Below, piece after piece: positions 23,531-31,340 of a stretch of 64,000 bases of DNA. Within the stretch, counting starts at the first letter, position 1. The number at the start of each line of letters is the position of its first letter. Below the pieces are notes generated by a model that saw only the letters and a program-made list of their open reading frames with translations, was not told where the DNA came from and ran no database searches. Both the position numbers and the translations under genes were made by a program. The DNA is from Micromonospora sp. MH99. GTDB lineage: Bacteria > Actinomycetota > Actinomycetes > Mycobacteriales > Micromonosporaceae. The stretch spans positions 87,112 through 151,111 of the forward strand of contig NZ_MUZA01000009.1 of NCBI RefSeq assembly GCF_021442385.1, given 5' to 3'.

Positions 23531-24325
23531 TCAGTGGTTGGCGGCCGCGCTGCCGAGCAACCCGCGTAGTTCGGTGGCGAGGCGGTCGAAGCGGGGGTCC
23601 GACATCACCTGCGCGTAGTCGCGGTGCGCCGGCAGTTCGACCGCGAAGGTGCGGATGATCCGGCCGGGCCGGGCGCTCATCACCACGACCCGGGTGCCGA
23701 GGAAGACCGCCTCGGCGATGGAGTGGGTGACCAGCACGACGGTGGTGCCGGTCTCCCGCCAGATGCGGTGCAGCTCGGCGTTCATCTGCTCCCGGGTCAG
23801 CGCGTCCAGGGCGCCGAACGGCTCGTCCATGAGCAGCACCGGCGGGGCGTGCAGCAGCGCGCGGCACAGCGCCACCCGCTGCTGCATGCCGCCGGACAGC
23901 TCGTGCGGTAGCGCCTTCTCGAAGCCGGTCAGGCCGGTCATCTCGATCAGCTCGTCGGCGCGGCGGGCCGCCTGCGCCCGGTCCATGCCGCGCATCTCGG
24001 CCTGGAGCAGGATGTTGGCCCGCGCGCCGCGCCACTCGAGCAGCGCGGCCTTCTGGAAGACGAAGCCGATTTCCTTCTGCGGGCCGCGTACCGGGCGCTC
24101 CAGCAACGACACCTCGCCGCTGGTGGGCTTGACCAGCCCGGCGACGATCTTCAGCAGGGTGGACTTGCCGCAGCCGGACGGGCCGACGATGGTGACGAAC
24201 TCCCCCGGCTCGATGTCGAGGGACACGTCGTCGAGGGCTGTGGTCTGCGACCGTCGGGTGGTGAACCGGACGGTCACCCCGGACATTCCGATGGCGGTGC
24301 CGGTCGCTGCCGGCGCGGCGCTCAC
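23531..24325 (-). CDS. ABC importer ATPase, SsuB/TauB/NrtD type
   Basis: Protein of 264 residues. Walker A GPSGCGKST near 52-60, Q-loop VFQKAALLEWRGARAN, signature LSGGMQQRVALCRALL, Walker B PVLLMDEPFGALD and switch-region VTHSIAEAVFLG. The GALD(A/S)LTREQMN ending after Walker B is typical of the nitrate/sulfonate/taurine importer branch. GTG 24325 lies four bases after the binding-protein stop. It energises the permease encoded at 25358. Confidence 0.92.
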   Translation of the reverse strand: MSAAPAATGTAIGMSGVTVRFTTRRSQTTALDDVSLDIEPGEFVTIVGPSGCGKSTLLKIVAGLVKPTSGEVSLLERPVRGPQKEIGFVFQKAALLEWRGARANILLQAEMRGMDRAQAARRADELIEMTGLTGFEKALPHELSGGMQQRVALCRALLHAPPVLLMDEPFGALDALTREQMNAELHRIWRETGTTVVLVTHSIAEAVFLGTRVVVMSARPGRIIRTFAVELPAHRDYAQVMSDPRFDRLATELRGLLGSAAANH

Positions 24326-24329
24326 CGGG

Positions 24330-25334
24330 TCACCCCTGCGCCGCGTACGAGGAGTCCCAGTACGCGTTGGGCGCCCCCGGGTCCTTCAGCTCGGCGTAGC
24401 GCGACATCAGGTCGATGGTCTCGGACCACTGGGCCTCGGTGTTGACTCCGGGCGGGCCGTCCCCGCCGAGCAGCGGCAGGTTGAGGGTGAGCTGTTTGGT
24501 GAGCACCTCGGGGGCGGGCTCGTTCTCGGCGAGGGCCGCCATGGCGCTCACCGCGCCGGCGGGGTCGCGGGCGGCGTCGGCCCAGGACTTCTGGGTGGCC
24601 CGGACGAACTTGCGGGCAAGCTCCGGGTCCTTCTGCAGGGTCTGCGTGTTGGCGATCAGGCCGGTGCCGAGCAGGTTCATCCCGTAGTCGGCGAAGAGCA
24701 GCACGTCGACCTTCTTGCCGGTCTTGCTCTCGATGGTCGGGGCCTGGTCGTGGAAGAAGCCCATGATGGCGTCGACCTTGCCCTCGGCGAGCGCGGCGAT
24801 CTTGCCGGCCGCGTCGACGTTGACCACCTTGACGTCGTTCTTGTTGACGCCGTTCTTCTCCAGCCAGGCCGGGAAGGTCGCGTAGAGGGCGTCGCCGGGC
24901 GTGCCGCCGACGGTCTTGCCCTTCAGGTCCGCCGGGGTCTTGATGTTCTCCTCGGTGAAGAACTCGACCGAGGAGGGCCCCTTCTCCAGGTACGCGCCGA
25001 GGCTGCGCACCGGCATCCCGCTGGCCACGGACTTGAGCAGCACCGGGCTGTCGGCCCAGCCGAAGTCGGTCTGTTTCTGGGCGACCTGCTTGACCGTGTT
25101 GCCGGAGCCGTTGCCGGGCAGGATCTTCAGGTCGATGCCCTCGGCCGAGTAGTAGCCCTTCTGCAGGCCGTAGTAGAAGGGGGCGTGTTCGCCGTACGGC
25201 ACCCAGTTGAGGGTGAGGGTGACCTGCTTCTTTCCGTCGGCGCCGGTCTTGCCCGTGGAGTCGTCGGCACCGCAGCCGGTGGCGGCGAGGAACAGGGCGG
25301 TGGTGGCCAGGATGGTGGTGGCGGTGCGTTTCAT
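24330..25334 (-). CDS. ABC importer substrate-binding lipoprotein, NMT1/SsuA type
   Basis: Protein of 334 residues with a lipid-attachment signal (ALFLAATGCGAD, Cys near 21) and GGAGG five bases before ATG. The mature part starts VTLTLNWVPYGEHAPFYYGL, the N-terminal strand and helix of NMT1/THI5/SsuA binding proteins, with FGWADSPVLLKSVASGMPVR, KGKTVGGTPGDALYATFPAW and VDAIMGFFHDQAPTIE as the expected hinge and ligand-loop regions. This class binds small molecules such as sulfonates, nitrate or pyrimidine precursors rather than free sugars, which is at odds with the sugar enzymes downstream. Confidence 0.9.
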   Translation of the reverse strand: MKRTATTILATTALFLAATGCGADDSTGKTGADGKKQVTLTLNWVPYGEHAPFYYGLQKGYYSAEGIDLKILPGNGSGNTVKQVAQKQTDFGWADSPVLLKSVASGMPVRSLGAYLEKGPSSVEFFTEENIKTPADLKGKTVGGTPGDALYATFPAWLEKNGVNKNDVKVVNVDAAGKIAALAEGKVDAIMGFFHDQAPTIESKTGKKVDVLLFADYGMNLLGTGLIANTQTLQKDPELARKFVRATQKSWADAARDPAGAVSAMAALAENEPAPEVLTKQLTLNLPLLGGDGPPGVNTEAQWSETIDLMSRYAELKDPGAPNAYWDSSYAAQG

Positions 25335-25357
25335 CGGTGCCTCCGTGATGGGGTCGG

Positions 25358-26320
25358 TCAGGAGGTGGTGAGGGACACGCCGGCACGGCGGCTGGCGTGC
25401 CACGGGATGAGCAGTGCCTCGGCGATCTCGACCAGGACGAACAGGACGATGCCGATGGCGGACATCAGGATCAGGTCGGCGAACAGCAGCGGGGCGTCGA
25501 GGTTGCCGTTGGCCAGCAACAGGACGTAGCCGAGCCCTTCGCTGGCCCCGACGAACTCGCCGACCACGGCGCCGACCACGGCGAGGGTGACGGCCACCTT
25601 GAGGCCGGCCATCAGGTGCGGCAACGCGTTCGGAAAGCGGATCTTGCGGAAGGTGCGCCACGGCCCGGCGCCCATGGTGGCGGAGAGGTCGAGCAGTTCC
25701 GGGTCGGTGGAGCGCAGGCCGGCCACCCCGGAGATGACCACCGGGAAGAACGCGATGAGCACGGCCAGGATGATCTTCGGGGTGAGGCCGAGACCGAACC
25801 AGACCACGAGCAGCGGCGCGATGGCGATCTTCGGGATGACCTGTGCGAACAGGACGATCGGGTAGAGCGCCTTGTCCAGGGTGCGCGAGTAGGCGATGGC
25901 GACAGCGGTGGCCAGCCCCAGGGCGGCGGCCAGCACGAAGCCGAGCACCGTCTCGTAGAGCGTGACCATGGTGTGCCGGGCCAGCTCGGACCACTGGTCG
26001 GTCATCGTGGTCCAGACCTGGCCGGGAGTGGGCACCAGGTAGTTCGGCACGTACTCCCGGGCGGCGACGAACCACCAGGCGACGAAGAAGGCGACCAGCA
26101 CCAGGGCCGGTCGCCACAGCGAGTCGGCGAGGGCCGCCGCGCGCCGACCGAGCGTCGGGCGTGGTGCACGGCCACCACCGGACGGCGGTTGCGCCACAGT
26201 GGACGGACCGTCGACGACTGCCGCACCGACTTCTCCCGACGCGGAGGCGGCTGCCCGCGCACCGCTCACCTGGTCGGCGGCGGCCGACCGGCCCGCCGTG
26301 TCCAAAGAGTTCTCGGTCAC
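25358..26320 (-). CDS. ABC importer permease, SsuC/TauC type
   Basis: Protein of 320 residues from GTG 26320, which has an excellent GAGGAGG site. The first 70 residues are polar and low in complexity; six membrane segments follow (LWRPALVLVAFFVAWWFVAA, TLYETVLGFVLAAALGLAT, LYPIVLFAQVIPKIAIAPLL, IILAVLIAFFPVVISGVAGL, others). The EAA loop is LSATMGAGPWRTFRKIRFPN. First gene of the importer unit; an operator-like sequence lies 56 bases upstream. Confidence 0.9.
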   Translation of the reverse strand: MTENSLDTAGRSAAADQVSGARAAASASGEVGAAVVDGPSTVAQPPSGGGRAPRPTLGRRAAALADSLWRPALVLVAFFVAWWFVAAREYVPNYLVPTPGQVWTTMTDQWSELARHTMVTLYETVLGFVLAAALGLATAVAIAYSRTLDKALYPIVLFAQVIPKIAIAPLLVVWFGLGLTPKIILAVLIAFFPVVISGVAGLRSTDPELLDLSATMGAGPWRTFRKIRFPNALPHLMAGLKVAVTLAVVGAVVGEFVGASEGLGYVLLLANGNLDAPLLFADLILMSAIGIVLFVLVEIAEALLIPWHASRRAGVSLTTS

Positions 26321-26375
26321 GCGGAACCTCCTCGGGGCCCGGCACGGCACTCGTGGAGCGGGCCGGTCGGCGGAT

Positions 26376-26393
26376 CAGGCAAACGCTTTCCTG
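26376..26393. promoter_or_regulatory. LacI-type operator before the importer operon
   Basis: CAGGCAAACGCTTTCCTG has outer arms CAGG/CCTG and a central CG; 14 of 18 positions are symmetric. Its core GCAAACGCTTTC shares 10 of 12 bases with the palindrome at 9227. It stands 56 bases before GTG 26320. Confidence 0.6.
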
Positions 26394-26561
26394 GAGCGTA
26401 GGCGGCCCCCTCACGCCGGGCAAGGCCTTTCCTCGATCTATTCGTCGATCAGGCCGGCCCCGCACGCGCCGGGCCACCGGCGGCCCGCGCACGCCCCGCC
26501 GTCAGCGGGACAGCGGCGGATCGGGACCATCCACTCCGGACGGACGACGCGCCGAGCGCCG

Positions 26562-27278
26562 TCAGCCGCCGGCCGGGTAGGTGTCGAGGAGGCCGCACAT
26601 GCCGAGCCGACCCCGCTCGACCGGTTCGGCCACCGCGTACACCCCGGCGTCGCCCAGGTGCCCGGGATCCCCCCGCTCGAGGGCGTCGAGCTGCACGGCG
26701 GTGTCGGCGGCCGCACGGCCGGCGCCGGCTTCCCACCGCTGCCGCCACCGCGCCAGCTTCGGCTGGCACAGCGCGATCGCGGCGGCGTGGAACGCGGCCA
26801 GCGCCGCCGGCCCGCCGGATCGCAGCGCCGAGAAGCCGGTCACCGCCAGATCCCGCCGGCGGTACGCGGCACGCACGTCCGCGCCCGGCGCTCCCCCGTC
26901 GGGCAGCGCCGCCGCCGCCGCGTACGCCGCCGGGTCGGCCAGCACCTCGGGTGGGAAGGTCAGCACCGCGTCGCCGGCCTCGGGCAGGCCGCTGTTCTGC
27001 ATGAGCACCACGATGCTCAGCCCACCGGTGTTCACCAGGCGGTGCACGGTGCCCGGCTCGAACCAGACCACCACCCCCGGCCGCAGCGGCGTCTCCCGGA
27101 ACCCGGCAGTGGTCAGGGTCTGCACCGCGCCCTCGCCGTCGGTCACCACGTACCCCTCGGTGCAGCACAGGTGCACGTGCGGGGTGCCACCGACGACGCC
27201 GTCCGGGGCGCCCGTGTCGTAGACGCGCAGCCGGGAGACGCCGATCCCGCCGGGAAGCGCCGCGAAGCGATCGGACAT
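26562..27278 (-). CDS. Cupin-domain protein
   Basis: Protein of 238 residues with GGGAGG seven bases before ATG. The cupin barrel (about 15-110) shows TPHVHLCCTEGYVVTDGEGA (motif 1 with the two His and the Glu metal ligands) and PGVVVWFEPGTVHRLVNTGG (motif 2 with the third His). The C-terminal 120 residues are helical (YAAAAALPDG, AYRRRDLAVTGFSALRSGG, CQPKLARWRQRWEAGAG) and not recognised. It could be a sugar-processing isomerase or a ligand-binding accessory. It is the first gene left of the LacI repressor and shares the divergent promoter region with it. Confidence 0.75.
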   Translation of the reverse strand: MSDRFAALPGGIGVSRLRVYDTGAPDGVVGGTPHVHLCCTEGYVVTDGEGAVQTLTTAGFRETPLRPGVVVWFEPGTVHRLVNTGGLSIVVLMQNSGLPEAGDAVLTFPPEVLADPAAYAAAAALPDGGAPGADVRAAYRRRDLAVTGFSALRSGGPAALAAFHAAAIALCQPKLARWRQRWEAGAGRAAADTAVQLDALERGDPGHLGDAGVYAVAEPVERGRLGMCGLLDTYPAGG

Positions 27279-27296
27279 GGCCGGGCCTCCCTGCGG

Positions 27297-27308
27297 GAAA
27301 GGGCTTTC
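27297..27308. promoter_or_regulatory. LacI-type operator between cupin and lacI genes
   Basis: GAAAGGGCTTTC, symmetric except at the two central bases, lies 19 bases before the cupin ATG and 64 bases before the LacI ATG. It differs from the palindrome at 9227 by one base. Position and match make it the likely autoregulatory site. Confidence 0.7.
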
Positions 27309-27371
27309 TCTGCGGTACGGTGACGCTAGCCGGCGCGGCGAAACGCCGTCAACAGACCGAGGGGGCGGGCC

Positions 27372-28445
27372 ATGGCGACCCTGTCCGACGTGGCGCGACG
27401 CGCGGGCGTCTCACCCGCCACCGCCTCCCGCGTCATCAACGGCAGCAGCAAACCGGTCACCGACGAGCTGCGCGAGCGGGTGCTCGCCGCCGTCGCCGAG
27501 TTGCAGTACGTGCCCAACGCGCACGCCCAACTGCTGGCCCGCTCGCACCGCAGCGCGGTAGGCGTGATCGTGCACGACGTCTCCGACCCGTACTTCGCCG
27601 AGATCACCCGAGGGCTGCAACGGGTCGCCACCGACCAGGGCCGGCTGCTGATGATCTGCAACAGCTACCGCGACCCGGACCGCGAACTGGAGTACGTGGA
27701 GCTGCTGCGCGGCCACCAGGTGGCGGCGCTGATCCTGGCCGGCTCCGGCTACCACGACGAGGCGTTCACCCGGCAGCTCAACGAGAAGCTCGCCGCGTAC
27801 GAGGCGACCGGCGGGCGGGTCGCGGTCATCGGTCGCCACGAGCACTCCGGCGACGCCGTCATGCCGGACAACCGGGCCGGTGGTCACCTCGCCGGTCGCG
27901 AACTGTGCGAGCTGGGGCACCGGGCGATCGGCGTGGTCGCCGGCCCCCGCATCCTCACCACCACCACGGATCGGCTGGCCGGGCTCCGGCAGGCCCTCGC
28001 CGAGCAGGGCCGCGAGCTGCCCGAGCATCGCATCCGGTACGCCGAGTTCGACCGCGACGGCGGCGCCGAGGCCACCGCCCGGCTGCTCGACGCCGACCCC
28101 GGGCTGACCGCGATCGTGGCCCTCAACGACTCGATGGCCATCGGCGCCCTGGCCACCCTGCGGGCCCGCTCGCTGGCGGTGCCGCGGCAGGTCTCCGTGG
28201 TCGGCTTCGACGACATGCCGATCGCCCGGGACGTGACGCCCGCGCTGACCACCGTGCGGCTGCCGCTGGTCGACATGGGAGTCCGGGCGATGTCCCTGGT
28301 GCTCGGCGCGGAGGCGCCGGCTCCCCGGGTCGAGGTGCTGTCCGCCGAGCTGATCCGCCGGGACACGTCCGGGCCGGCGCCGGCCCAGCGGCGCGAGGCG
28401 ACCACGTCGGCGCCCCGCGCCCGGCGAGCCGACGCCGCCTCCTGA
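27372..28445 (+). CDS. LacI-family transcriptional repressor
   Basis: Protein of 357 residues. The N-terminal headpiece MATLSDVARRAGVSPATASR with VINGSSKPVTDELRERV is a textbook LacI helix-turn-helix plus hinge (YVPNAHAQLLARSH). The periplasmic-binding-protein-like core follows (VGVIVHDVSDPYFAEITRGL, AVIGRHEHSGDAVMPDN, AGPRILTTTTDRLAGLRQAL, VVGFDDMPIARDVTPALTTV). It is divergent from the catabolic operon; operators at 27297, 26376 and perhaps 9227 are its probable targets. The effector is presumably the imported compound or a derivative. The C-terminal 30 residues (PAQRREATTSAPRARRAD) are disordered. Confidence 0.92.
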   Translation: MATLSDVARRAGVSPATASRVINGSSKPVTDELRERVLAAVAELQYVPNAHAQLLARSHRSAVGVIVHDVSDPYFAEITRGLQRVATDQGRLLMICNSYRDPDRELEYVELLRGHQVAALILAGSGYHDEAFTRQLNEKLAAYEATGGRVAVIGRHEHSGDAVMPDNRAGGHLAGRELCELGHRAIGVVAGPRILTTTTDRLAGLRQALAEQGRELPEHRIRYAEFDRDGGAEATARLLDADPGLTAIVALNDSMAIGALATLRARSLAVPRQVSVVGFDDMPIARDVTPALTTVRLPLVDMGVRAMSLVLGAEAPAPRVEVLSAELIRRDTSGPAPAQRREATTSAPRARRADAAS

Positions 28446-28581
28446 CCGGGCTCGGTCCCGCGGCGTCCGGTCAGGACGGACGGCGTAGCTGGGTTGCGGA
28501 TCGAGGACGAACCGGCTGCGGTACGTCCTCCCGACGGCGTCGCGCGAACGAGGAGATCACGGCGCACGGCGTGGCCCGTGC

Positions 28582-28613
28582 GGGTGGCGGCCGACGCGGG
28601 TCGGCCGCCACCC
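28582..28613. terminator. Strong bidirectional hairpin terminator
   Basis: Arms GGGTGGCGGCCGAC (28582-28595) and GTCGGCCGCCACCC (28600-28613), 14 perfect pairs around GCGG, lie between the convergent LacI and fasciclin genes, ending 8 bases before the fasciclin stop codon. Confidence 0.85.
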
Positions 28614-28620
28614 GGGTGGG

Positions 28621-29280
28621 TCAGGGCAGGTCGATCGGGCGCAGCACCCGGTCCACGGTGTGCGCGATCTGCCGGTTGCCCTTGTTGACGTCGAACGTGA
28701 CCACGCGGGCGTCACGGTCGTTGGTGTCGGCGTCGACCAGTCGCAGCTGGCGGAAGATGAACCAGTAGGTGCGGACGTCGACCTTGACGGTCGGGCCGAG
28801 GGCGGTGGTCAGCTCCGCGCCGTCGGCCTTGAGGGCCGCCCTGCGGTCGATCGTCGAGCCCGGCACGACGTGGTAGAGCAGCACCGTCTCCACGGTGTCG
28901 ATGCCCAGCCCGGCGACCGCAGCGAACGCGGCGCTCTCCCCGGGCAGCTTCCTGGCCTTGGTCAGCTCCTGCACCAGTTGCTGGAACGCGGCGTCGTTGG
29001 GCAGGAACGCGGTCAGGGCGACGGTGCCGTCGGTGAGGACCTTCACCGGCGAGTCCGGCTTGGCCTCGAGCACCGCCAGCACGGCCGCGGTCAGGACGTC
29101 GAAGTCCCGCGAGTTGCGGTCGAAGCCGCTCGTGTCCTTCGTGAGCACCTGGGCGAGCGACGTCGTGCCGAGCGGCTTGGCCTTACCGGTCGCCTGGGCC
29201 GGCACGGCCACGGCGGTGGTGGCAAGCGCGGTGGCCACGGCGCCCACCGCCATCCGGGCGGCGAATCGTGCGATCTTCAT
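28621..29280 (-). CDS. Secreted fasciclin-domain protein
   Basis: Protein of 219 residues with signal peptide about 1-31 (RFAARMAVGAVATALATTAV, ending AQA). A single FAS1 domain occupies about 45-215: FDVLTAAVLAVLEAKPDSPV, the H1 motif LTAFLPNDAAFQQLVQELT, LLYHVVPGSTIDRRAAL with the YH motif, and the closing VDRVLRPIDLP. FAS1 domains mediate adhesion to surfaces or polysaccharide. GAAAGG precedes the ATG. Confidence 0.88.
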   Translation of the reverse strand: MKIARFAARMAVGAVATALATTAVAVPAQATGKAKPLGTTSLAQVLTKDTSGFDRNSRDFDVLTAAVLAVLEAKPDSPVKVLTDGTVALTAFLPNDAAFQQLVQELTKARKLPGESAAFAAVAGLGIDTVETVLLYHVVPGSTIDRRAALKADGAELTTALGPTVKVDVRTYWFIFRQLRLVDADTNDRDARVVTFDVNKGNRQIAHTVDRVLRPIDLP

Positions 29281-29433
29281 CAGCGGGCCTTTCGTCGAAG
29301 CGACGGATCCGTGACGTCTCGTCACGACACATGCTTCGCGGCCGGCACACCGCCCGGATGCAGCCGTCGTCGGGAAAGTTCGGCAGCCGAAATCCGCTGT
29401 CCCCGTCCTGGGCGCCCCGCGTAGCCTGCGCCG

Positions 29434-29919
29434 GTGCTGATCCGTGAGTTCGACGACGAGGACTGGTCGCAGGTGTGGCCGATGATCGAGGACGTGGTCC
29501 GGGCGCAGGAGACCTTCCCCTACGACCCGGACATGACCGTGGACACGGCGTACCGCGTCTGGGTGGAGGCCCCGCCCGGCCGGACCGTCGTCGCGGTCGA
29601 CGGCGAGCGGGTGCTCGGCACGGCGAAGATGGGCACCAACCGGCCCGGGCCGGGCGCGCACGTGTCCACCGCCAGTTTCCTGGTCGCCGCCGACGCGCGG
29701 GGCCGGGGTGTGGGCACCGCGCTGTGCCGCGACGCCCTGGCCTGGGCACGGCGCCGGGGGTACGCAGGCATGCAGTTCAACGCAGTGGTGCAGACCAACC
29801 GGGTGGCGGTCGAGCTGTACCGCAGGGAGGGCTTCGACGTGGTCGGCACCGTGCCGGGCGCGTTCCGCCACCCCGCCCTCGGCCGGGTCGGCCTGCACGT
29901 CATGTACCAGGAGTTCTGA
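29434..29919 (+). CDS. GNAT-family N-acetyltransferase
   Basis: Protein of 161 residues from GTG 29434 (MLIREFDDEDWSQVWPMIED). Motif A with the acetyl-CoA loop is STASFLVAADARGRGVGTAL, followed by CRDALAWARRRGYAGMQFNA and the C-terminal NRVAVELYRREGFDVVGTVP. This is the layout of small-molecule amine N-acetyltransferases of the phosphinothricin/RimI-like branch. Substrate not inferable. It converges on the MFS gene. Confidence 0.85.
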   Translation: MLIREFDDEDWSQVWPMIEDVVRAQETFPYDPDMTVDTAYRVWVEAPPGRTVVAVDGERVLGTAKMGTNRPGPGAHVSTASFLVAADARGRGVGTALCRDALAWARRRGYAGMQFNAVVQTNRVAVELYRREGFDVVGTVPGAFRHPALGRVGLHVMYQEF

Positions 29920-29928
29920 CCGCCCCCG

Positions 29929-29956
29929 CCGGTGGTCAGCCGGCCTGACCCACCGG
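29929..29956. terminator. Hairpin shared by convergent GNAT and MFS genes
   Basis: CCGGTGGTCAG (29929-29939) pairs with CTGACCCACCGG (29945-29956) apart from one bulged base. It overlaps the MFS stop codon and follows the GNAT stop by 9 bases. Confidence 0.6.
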
Positions 29957-31207
29957 GACGGCCGGAGGCGACAGATGTGTCTGCGCGCCAGCGCGGCGGA
30001 TCGGGGTGAACAGCCCGCCGACCGCGACCAGCAGGCAGCCCACTCCGGCCGCGAACGCGACAGCCGCGACGCCGTACCGGCCGGCGGCCCAGGTCAGGAT
30101 GGCGGCGCCGGCCGGCCCGAGGGCGTAGTGCGTGCTCCAGAACGCCGAGGTGACCCGACCGAGCAGATGGTCGGGGGTGATCTCCTGGCGCAGCGACATC
30201 GAGCAGATCCCGCCGACGCTGAGACAGCACAGGTAGACGGCGGTCAGCGTGGTGACCGCCGGCACGCTCGTCGCCATGCCGGCGCCCGCCACCGCGAACC
30301 CGCAGACCGCGTGCGCGCCGATCCAGGTGGCGCCGAAGCCGCGCCGACGACGCAGCGGGGCCACCAGCAGCGCCCCGGCGACAGTGCCCAGCGCCGCCAG
30401 GCCGAGCACCGCGCCGACCGTGCGCTCGGTGCCGCCGAGATCGTGCGTGACGTGGTAGATCAGCACATCGGTGAAGCCGTAGGTCAGGAAGATGAACACC
30501 GACAGCAGGACGGTCAGCGCGCGGAGCACCGGCTGTCGCCACAGGAACCGGGCCCCGGCCAGGAACTCGGCCAGCGGGCGCTCCCGAGGCACCGCGACGT
30601 CGGCGGCCGGAGCGCTGCGCAAGCGGACGAGCCGCAGGCCGGCCGCCGAGAGCGCGAAGCTCGCCGCGTTGACGGCGATGGCGACCGCCGGACCGAAGCG
30701 GGCCGACACCACACCGGCGAGCAGCGGCCCGAGGACGGCGGCCGCCGCGAACGTCGCCTGGAGGCGGCCGTTGGCCTCGGTGAGCCGGTCGGAGTCGACG
30801 AGGTTGCGCACCGCGGTCACCGCCGCGACCTGGAACAGCATGCCGGCCGCCTCGCAGATCGGCAGCACGACGAAGAGCAGCCAGACCTGCGGGCCCGCGA
30901 GCCAGGCCAGCGGCACCAGGGCGTAGAGGACCACACGGGCCAGGTCCGCGACGATCATCAGCGTACGGCGGTCGTACCTGTCGACCAGCACCCCGCCGAA
31001 GATCCCGGCGACCACCGACGCCGCGCCGGCGACTGCGGTGAGCAGGCCCATCTGCGCCACCGACCCGGTCGCCTGCAACACCAGCAGCGGCACCGCCAGG
31101 TAGGCGAACGCGTCACCGGCCGCGGAGAGCGACTGCGCGATCCAGTACGTGCCGAAGGAGCGGTCCCGCCACAGCGGAGCCCGCCGAGGGCTGGCAGCTC
31201 GGCTCAT
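29936..31207 (-). CDS. MFS efflux transporter
   Basis: Protein of 423 residues from ATG 31207 (MSRAASPRRAPLWRDRSFGT). About twelve hydrophobic segments; FGTYWIAQSLSAAGDAFAYL begins the first, and GGVLVDRYDRRTLMIVADLA is the signature loop between helices 2 and 3. EANGRLQATFAAAAVLGPLL and a second-half equivalent LRQEITPDHLLGRVTSAFWS resemble the macrolide-efflux/enterobactin-exporter (MefA/EntS) branch. Likely drug or metabolite export; no partner gene adjacent. Confidence 0.85.
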   Translation of the reverse strand: MSRAASPRRAPLWRDRSFGTYWIAQSLSAAGDAFAYLAVPLLVLQATGSVAQMGLLTAVAGAASVVAGIFGGVLVDRYDRRTLMIVADLARVVLYALVPLAWLAGPQVWLLFVVLPICEAAGMLFQVAAVTAVRNLVDSDRLTEANGRLQATFAAAAVLGPLLAGVVSARFGPAVAIAVNAASFALSAAGLRLVRLRSAPAADVAVPRERPLAEFLAGARFLWRQPVLRALTVLLSVFIFLTYGFTDVLIYHVTHDLGGTERTVGAVLGLAALGTVAGALLVAPLRRRRGFGATWIGAHAVCGFAVAGAGMATSVPAVTTLTAVYLCCLSVGGICSMSLRQEITPDHLLGRVTSAFWSTHYALGPAGAAILTWAAGRYGVAAVAFAAGVGCLLVAVGGLFTPIRRAGAQTHLSPPAVPVGQAG

Positions 31208-31340
31208 CCCGTCGAGGGTAGTGGCCCTCGCAGCGCCGTGCCGACCGTCACACCGGGCCGATGTCACGAACGGGTGGGCGTACCGCATCTCGTGGTCGTC
31301 ACCTCGATCGGCGAGGGACGGCGAGCGGAGAGGCACCACG

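Noticed and set aside
31262..31300. TGTCACG followed by CGTC as an ECF41-type promoter before the flavoprotein gene
   Set aside because: The spacing of about 28 bases is far outside what ECF41 promoters use, so the match is probably accidental.
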